A stretch of DNA of 64,000 nucleotides from the NCBI GenBank assembly GCA_037176905.1, contig JBBBWG010028201.1:51810-115809 (forward strand), in the 5' to 3' direction. The translations under genes and the position numbers were made by a program. The number at the start of each line of letters is the position of its first letter. Within the stretch, counting starts at the first letter, position 1. Origin of the DNA: Azolla pinnata (Eukaryota > Streptophyta > Polypodiopsida > Salviniales > Salviniaceae). This document shows, one piece after another, positions 58,190 through 64,000 of the stretch. The notes under the pieces are model-generated. The model was not told the DNA's origin, searched no databases, and worked only from the letters and a program-made list of their open reading frames with translations.

Positions 58190-60445
58190 CTAAGAGATTG
58201 GGGGGTTAGCTTCACGCAGCTCTGAAGCTGATTTTTCGGGGAATACAGGGAGGATATGGCAGCCGCTACCGAGCTCGAAACCCGCCAGCGTAATCAAACG
58301 TGGTATGATCCGGATGTACCAGTGGTAGAAAGGAACACCCCTGTAGCCATGCACTGGAGAGGTACGCACCATGTAGTTGAATGAGACATCTTCACCAAAT
58401 AGATGTTCGATCTTCCTCATAGTTTGGAGGAGTGTCTCACCCAGCCTTTTTAGCTGTAAACACCAAAACACTGATCAGATAAGAACCAAAAGGCTGGATT
58501 CTCTGTGTTAGCATGGGGAGGGGAGGATAATGACAAAAGACGCCTAAATAAGTTAGAGAAAACAAGTTTGACACCTAAAGAGCGTAAATTACAAATTGAC
58601 TCCTTAAAAAGTTAAAACGAGTTCTTTAAGTTACAAAATACAAATAAATTAGCCTTTGGATAAATTAATTTAATTAGGAAGGCAAAGTAATGATCAATCA
58701 ATCCATTCGTATAATGAGTCAATGGGAATATTTCAATTTGTACTTGTAGGTTTAAATCAATGACTAGTTTATTTTTGTGGTTACAAATATCAGAGATTCA
58801 TTGACATAATGTCGAAGCAAGCCACAATTCTAGAACTCACGCCTCTAGAAGTATGAGAAAAAAAATAACAGAAGAAGAGTGGACGTACAGTTTGGCAACT
58901 AATTAACTAAACTAATGTGATTAAGGGCGTCTAATTTGTGATTTTGAATTTCATGAGCATCAAATAATTATTGTAATTATTTTTCTGGGTGTTAACTATG
59001 CACTTTAGATCTGCTTTTGGGCATCAAATTATAACTTATAAAACCATTTCGGGTGTTATTTCGCAATGTATATACACACTCACCCCGTCATCATCGGTGT
59101 CCTCAAAGCTCGAGGAATGGGATTGAGGCACAATCCATGTCTCATACGGGTACCGAGGTGCGTACGGAATGAGCACTGCATAATCTGTTGAACAGCCAAT
59201 CAGACGGCTCCCCTCTGAAATACCATGCTGAAGAATATCGCAGTATACACATGATCCCTTCTTATCAAAGTAGCTCTTTGCACAATCAATCTCGTGTTGT
59301 ACATTGTGTGGCACGATCGGGAGCGCAATGATCTGGCTGTGAGAATGCTCCATGGAAGCTCCAGCTGCTTTCCCTTTGTTTTTGAACACCTAATAAAAAA
59401 GCCCAAAATAACCCTAAGGTCAAGATATTTGTTAATTTGAATGAGAAAACATGACTGGGAGTAATTCCATGAGTTTCCGATGGAACAAGATAAATTCATG
59501 GAATTCAATACCGTGAATTTGAAGAAAAAGCTAATGATGAGTTCATAGATGGTCTGGGCACGAAAATTGAATTCAACTTCTCAGATGGTATATGACCAGC
59601 CATCTCTTAGTGATATAAGTCCATGATCTCACTTTAAACAATCATAAAGACTATATATAACGTTCATGCTCTCACTTCCATGACCTAATCAGAAACTTCC
59701 ATATATGATTACAAGGAGAAAGGACATATGCATGGTCTCTAATATGCTCATAAAAAACCGCTGTGCCCAACAACATGCATTTACAAAGATGTTAAGGGCT
59801 TTCCATATGATAATGAAGCACATTGCCAAAATGTGGGCATGAGAAGCAAGATACCTGGACATATCTGAACCTCCCATCATCTCGTAAAATCTGCATTCGT
59901 TGTCGGAAGCACATGAGGACCTCGCTCACATTGAGAGGTGAGAAGTGAGTGAATCTGAGGTCATGGTAAGGAGTCTCTATAACCACCTCATGGGAGCCGA
60001 ATCCAGGCATACAAGAGGCATGGTAAAGACCGTGCTCTCGATCGCCTCCATCTTCATCTTCATCTTCATCTTCATCGCCGCGTTCTCCAGCTGTGTTTGC
60101 TTTCCCTCCACATACATAGGGAGAATCCATTGCATCCACAGAGAGAGCAGGGTAAATGTTCCGAACAACACGGACCCGCCAATCCTGCAAGCAGGAGGAA
60201 GAACCGTCAATCTTGCCGCCGCCGCCGCCGCGGATCGCGAAGAGCTCGGCGCCCGTCTCGTGTTCTTGGCCACCGCAGAAATGGCAGGGGCCTTGCTTCT
60301 GCTTCCGGGCAAGTTCATCTCCAGCATCTGCTCGGCTTTCCCCATGGCTAGGTTTGTTGTAGTCGGAGGGCCTCTTCGCCCTTGCTGCTGAGACAATCAC
60401 CCATTCGCCCACAATGGGATCTTTCCTGATCTCTTCCATAACCAT
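58190..60445 (-). CDS. ADP-glucose phosphorylase / GalT-like nucleotidyltransferase
   Basis: Three exons (60445-59855, 59389-59084, 58453-58190) join in phase 0 to give 386 aa. The N-terminus EIRKDPIVGEWVIVSAARAKRP and the CHFC zinc-type pair match the galactose-1-phosphate uridylyltransferase branch of the HIT superfamily. The active-site region ASMEHSHSQIIALP (about residues 208-221) holds His-Ser-His, whose second His (about 214) should form the nucleotidylyl-enzyme. The Ser in this motif, where uridylyltransferases have HPH, and the overall resemblance to Arabidopsis At5g18200 point to ADP-glucose phosphorylase, which releases glucose 1-phosphate from ADP-glucose with phosphate. A further CVYC pair lies in exon 2. 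An acidic Asp/Glu insert coded by a GAAGAT repeat sits between the conserved RVVRNIYPAL and GSHEVVIETP motifs. ATG 60445 is used; ATG 60439, two codons on, is equally possible. Confidence 0.9.
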
Positions 60446-61608
60446 TCAGACAGGAAGGAATCAAGGAAGGAAGGAAGGAAGGAAGGAAGGAAGGAAGGAG
60501 CCACAGGAAGGATCAGAAGACCCTGCTTCCTGTGCTTCTGATCTGATCTCTCTTGGTCCCAGATATGGTGTTCTTCTCTGTCTCAGGTTTCCAAGCAAAG
60601 ATCTTGTACTTAGTTTTTTTCTTCATCTTCAACCTAAATCTTGGACTTAGTTTTTTTTTCCAAGCTAAACCCTGAACCCTGAACCCTAAACCCTAAATCT
60701 TGGGCTTGGGTTTTGCAGTTAAATCTTGGGATTTCTGGGCTAAAAGCCCTAGGCTTTGGATTCGCGATGAAATCATCGACAATCAGAGTTAATGTTACAC
60801 CACACGGAGCGAGGCATGAGATGCAACTCCTTGCAAAACATGAAAGCCGATTCGTCGGATGCATAGACCTGCTAAAATGCTCGAGGACGAGGAGCTTTTC
60901 CCTTCTCGGGGTAGTCACGGTTTCGGACTGTCGCAGTGTGCCCAGAAGATAATGCAAGGATGGGGCTCACAGATGCCAATCAGATGGCGCGATTTCCTCG
61001 ATCGAAGCCAGAAGAATTTGTTGCCTTGAAGTGATGTTGGTTAGCAGAACTCTTCACCGAGGTTGATCGATCAATGCCATCAAGCTGGACTGGTACATGT
61101 GTATGATTTCCAAACTCAATGTATGCCATTTGGGCTCCATTCTGCATCATTTCATCATTTTGAGCTACCATTTTGCATCATTTTGATGTTTCAGCTTAAG
61201 AATTTCGCACCGATTTTCCCATATACAACCGTTCGACTACACAATCTGTTTTGCCGAGGCTTATTAGATATATACAAGATCTAAAAGTAGAAGGCTTATG
61301 TAGGCTCTGCATGGAGGAACACAATCAGCTTGGATGTAAAAACAACATTCTGCCGGATATGTCAGTATGCAATCCTCTGCCTTGATTGTACATGGTTCAA
61401 TCCTTGTGTTTCATCAGGATATGTGGTAGATAGAAGCTCATCCTTCCAAGTAGAAAAGCTATATCACAGTTCACTCATGGATGCTATCTATACATTTCAT
61501 GACATGGACATAAACAGTCCCCATTCCGATGCCAACGACGATAGCAATTCAGGAAACAACTGCTTCATAGCTTTGTTTTCCCCGTCTTTCAACCAATTCA
61601 GCCTCTAA
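60446..61608. other. Gene-free stretch
   Basis: A GGAA microsatellite (60465-60499) lies 20-55 bp upstream of the ADP-glucose phosphorylase start, on its 5' leader. A short telomere-like cluster (AACCCTGAACCCTAAACCC) is at 60669-60695. The rest is unique with no recognised gene. Confidence 0.6.
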
Positions 61609-63597
61609 TCAACTTCTTGCGTAGTGACAATCGGCATATATATTGGACATGCAAACATACGCCGAAATGTCCTCCTCATCTAGTTGTACTGCATGCCCAA
61701 AGATCTCCCTGCCCAGCTCTACATTGGTTGTCCTCCAACACGCCGCAAGCAGCATATGCCACATTGCGACATCAGGATGAAATGGCATTTTCTCGATCAT
61801 CTCTTCCGCGATATCGATGTCCCCTGCCCGTGCAAAGAGATCAACCATGCAAGCACAATGATCGATACTGACAGCAATGTTATAATTCCCGACGATTTCC
61901 ATGCATACTAACCCTTCGCTCACTAAACCGCAATGATTGCATGCGTTGAGAAGGCTTAGGAATGTCACCGGACACCGACATCGACCCATGCATTCTGCGA
62001 TTCGGTTCTCGAAAACATAGAAAACGCTTTTGCTTTCTCCAACATTGGCATAGCCTAAAAGTAGCGCATTCCACGACGTCGTGTCTCGAACTGGAAGCTT
62101 ATCAAACACCTCCTGGGCTTCTACGACCAAGCCACATTTAGCATACATGGCGACTAAACTGTTCCCAATCACAGCCTCTCCTTCAAAGCCTTTCTTTATA
62201 ATTTCTGCATGTACTCTTGCACCCATCGATGTTGACCCCGCGTTTCCACTAGCTTTCAGCTCACAAATGAGAGTGACGGCATTAGAAGAAATCCCCTCCT
62301 CCTCTTTCTTCTCGAGACAGTATGCTGCACCTTCCCTCCAGCCATGCCTGGCATACCCTGAGATTAATGAACTCGATGAAATCATAGCTCCTGATGGAAG
62401 TGTATCAAACACTTGCTGTGCTTCAGCAAGAAAGTGGCACTTTATATACATATCAATCAGCACACTGCCAATCAAGGGCTCTGTATCAAACCCCTTCTTG
62501 AAAACTTCGGCATGAAATTCTCGACCTTTGGTCTGTCCCTGGCTGGTGTTACCGATAATAGCACAAGCTTTCAGGCAGCCAAGGTACGTAACATCGTTTG
62601 GGGACATGCCATTCTCTTGCATCTGTTCTGACACACTAAGAGCTTCCTCGCCACAGTCATTTTCAGCATATCCCATGATTAAAATGTTCCAAACCACAAT
62701 ATCATGAACCGGCCCTGAATCAAAAAGATTCCGAGCTTCTAAAAGTAAGCCACATTTTGCATACATATCCATCAAGGTGCTACCAATGAGAAGCTCATTT
62801 TCCAAACCTCTTCCTACAATCTCCATATGTAATTGTTGCCCATTTAGTGAGGATTTTGAGCTACCACACATTTTGAGAATGGAAACTAGAGTAATTGCAT
62901 TTGGTAAGATTCCCTCATCTTGCATCTGAAACAAACATCCAAACGCTTCCGTACAGGATCCTTCTTCTGCATATCCTCCCACTAATGCATTCCATACCAC
63001 TACATCTCGCTTTTGAACCTTGTCAAAAACTGCACGAGCAGATGTTAATGCTCCAAATTTCACATACATATCAACCAGCATGCTTCCTAAGAAGAAGTTG
63101 TTTTCTAGCAATCCCTTCTGAATAATATCACAATGGATTGCTTTGCCCCTTTCCTCAGCACCTGTGTTGCCACATATTTTCAAGATGCAGACAAGGGTAA
63201 AAGCATCTGGGGAAATACCATCTTGCTGCATTTTCTCAATACATTCAAAAGCTTTCTCATGGAGTCCATAACCAGCATATCCTCCTATGAGAGTAGTCCA
63301 TACAACTACATCTCGGAATGGGAGAGATTCAAAGGCCTCTTCTGCCTTTGCAAGAGAGCCACATTCAGCATACATACTGATCAAGATGCTACCAAGGAAA
63401 ATGTCATCTCGCAATGACCCAATCCTTGCGATTTCAGAATGAATCCGGAAGCCTTCACGAATATCATTATAAAGAGAGCATTCCCTGAGCAAGGACATGA
63501 AGTAATTCCGGTCCGGATGATCTCGAGAACCATCACGAGATGATGTGAGAGAAAAATGCAACTTTTTGTATCTGATGTGCTTCGATGCTGGGATCAT
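61609..63597 (-). CDS. Pentatricopeptide repeat protein, PLS type, intronless
   Basis: The single-exon protein is 662 aa. Repeats of the PLS class run from about residue 60 to the end, with recurrent motifs such as SMYAECGSLAKAEEAF, DVVVWTTLIGGYAGYGLHEK and GISPDAFTLVCILKICGN. These proteins bind specific organellar RNAs in mitochondria or plastids and help edit, splice or stabilise them. The C-terminus (VAMWHMLLAACWRTTNVELG, then SAYVCMSNIYADCHYARS) enters an E-type motif but stops at once. There is no E+ or DYW editing domain, so it would need a partner for editing, or it is a shortened DYW-class gene. The N-terminus is Lys/Arg/Ser-rich and may be a transit peptide. The first ATG of the frame (63597) is used. 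Confidence 0.9.
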   Translation of the reverse strand: MIPASKHIRYKKLHFSLTSSRDGSRDHPDRNYFMSLLRECSLYNDIREGFRIHSEIARIGSLRDDIFLGSILISMYAECGSLAKAEEAFESLPFRDVVVWTTLIGGYAGYGLHEKAFECIEKMQQDGISPDAFTLVCILKICGNTGAEERGKAIHCDIIQKGLLENNFFLGSMLVDMYVKFGALTSARAVFDKVQKRDVVVWNALVGGYAEEGSCTEAFGCLFQMQDEGILPNAITLVSILKMCGSSKSSLNGQQLHMEIVGRGLENELLIGSTLMDMYAKCGLLLEARNLFDSGPVHDIVVWNILIMGYAENDCGEEALSVSEQMQENGMSPNDVTYLGCLKACAIIGNTSQGQTKGREFHAEVFKKGFDTEPLIGSVLIDMYIKCHFLAEAQQVFDTLPSGAMISSSSLISGYARHGWREGAAYCLEKKEEEGISSNAVTLICELKASGNAGSTSMGARVHAEIIKKGFEGEAVIGNSLVAMYAKCGLVVEAQEVFDKLPVRDTTSWNALLLGYANVGESKSVFYVFENRIAECMGRCRCPVTFLSLLNACNHCGLVSEGLVCMEIVGNYNIAVSIDHCACMVDLFARAGDIDIAEEMIEKMPFHPDVAMWHMLLAACWRTTNVELGREIFGHAVQLDEEDISAYVCMSNIYADCHYARS

Positions 63598-64000
63598 CCG
63601 TTGGTCCAGGAAAGATCTTTACAGCATCATAAAACATGCTCCCAAGCACTGACACAATGTTATATTCGGCATTCATGGATCATTGACCACACAAAAATTC
63701 ATGGTTAGCAACATTGTCATGTTCTTAACCCGGCACTGGAATGATCCAAAAGCATACATTCCTAAATCCCCAGGATTTCGATGGTACACTCCGGGCATTA
63801 TGGGATCTTTCAGAATTAGAACCCTTCAGATCTTGCGATGGATGAAGACGGTTCAGCCGCTTCAACAACAAAAGCAGACATGATCTCAAACATGCGGGGT
63901 TTTCCGATCCCTTGCAGGAAAAGGATAGATCGATCTTCTGAAACAATACGAAAAAAATGTTATGTAGCTTACAATTGGATGTAACCTAAACCCTAAACCC
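63598..64000. other. 5' flank of the pentatricopeptide gene
   Basis: No further gene is visible. The window ends with CCTAAACCCTAAACCC, the beginning of another telomere-like repeat. Confidence 0.5.

Noticed and set aside
1-64000. CRISPR array, operon or phage-like system
   Set aside because: Regular repeats here lack unique spacers of constant length, the genes have introns, and all recognised proteins are plant nuclear families.

Overview
This window is nuclear DNA from a land plant. The evidence is intron-rich genes, plant-specific families (a RIN4/NOI protein, an RGLG ubiquitin ligase, a PLS-type pentatricopeptide protein, an ADP-glucose phosphorylase, a class C ABC transporter of the plant ABCC13 type) and interstitial CCCTAAA telomere-type repeats. 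Unusually dense microsatellites and minisatellites lie around and inside genes. The style of the pentatricopeptide protein and the repeat load would suit a non-seed vascular plant such as a fern or lycophyte, but that is a guess.

Layout. 1-2.6 kb: a DUF1168 (PRKRIP1-like) gene on the minus strand, seen as one clear exon plus a doubtful second one. 4.2-10.2 kb: a complete nine-exon mitochondrial carrier on the minus strand (348 aa). 11.4-12.3 kb: a minisatellite rich in GGTCAA. 12.5-14.0 kb: an intronless carboxylesterase on the minus strand, swollen by simple-sequence inserts. 14-19 kb: repeats only, including a CATA-type array of about 1.3 kb. 19.3-34.0 kb: an ABCC13/ABCC10-type transporter that I could resolve into 35 exons (1506 aa). 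Its first coding intron looks like a U12-type AT-AC intron. 35.7-38.0 kb: a J-domain membrane protein. 40.1-43.1 kb: a RIN4/NOI-domain protein. 46.9-50.0 kb: an RGLG-type RING ubiquitin ligase (11 exons, 413 aa). 52.7-53.5 kb: an AN1 zinc-finger protein with no A20 finger. 53.8-53.9 kb: a 100-N gap flanked by identical sequence. 54.5-56.4 kb: telomere-like arrays in opposite orientations. 56.6 kb: a small unknown protein. 58.2-60.4 kb: ADP-glucose phosphorylase. 61.6-63.6 kb: an intronless pentatricopeptide protein.

The genes are ordinary housekeeping or stress genes with no shared pathway; there is no operon-like organisation. Two themes recur. Simple repeats sit next to start codons. Simple-repeat-coded tracts (poly-Ser, poly-His, Lys/Gln/Glu, Asp/Glu, Thr) sit inside otherwise conserved proteins. 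Exon boundaries were read by eye from splice sites, reading phase and family conservation, with no transcript data. In the five multi-exon genes that are complete in the window, every exon phase joins consistently.
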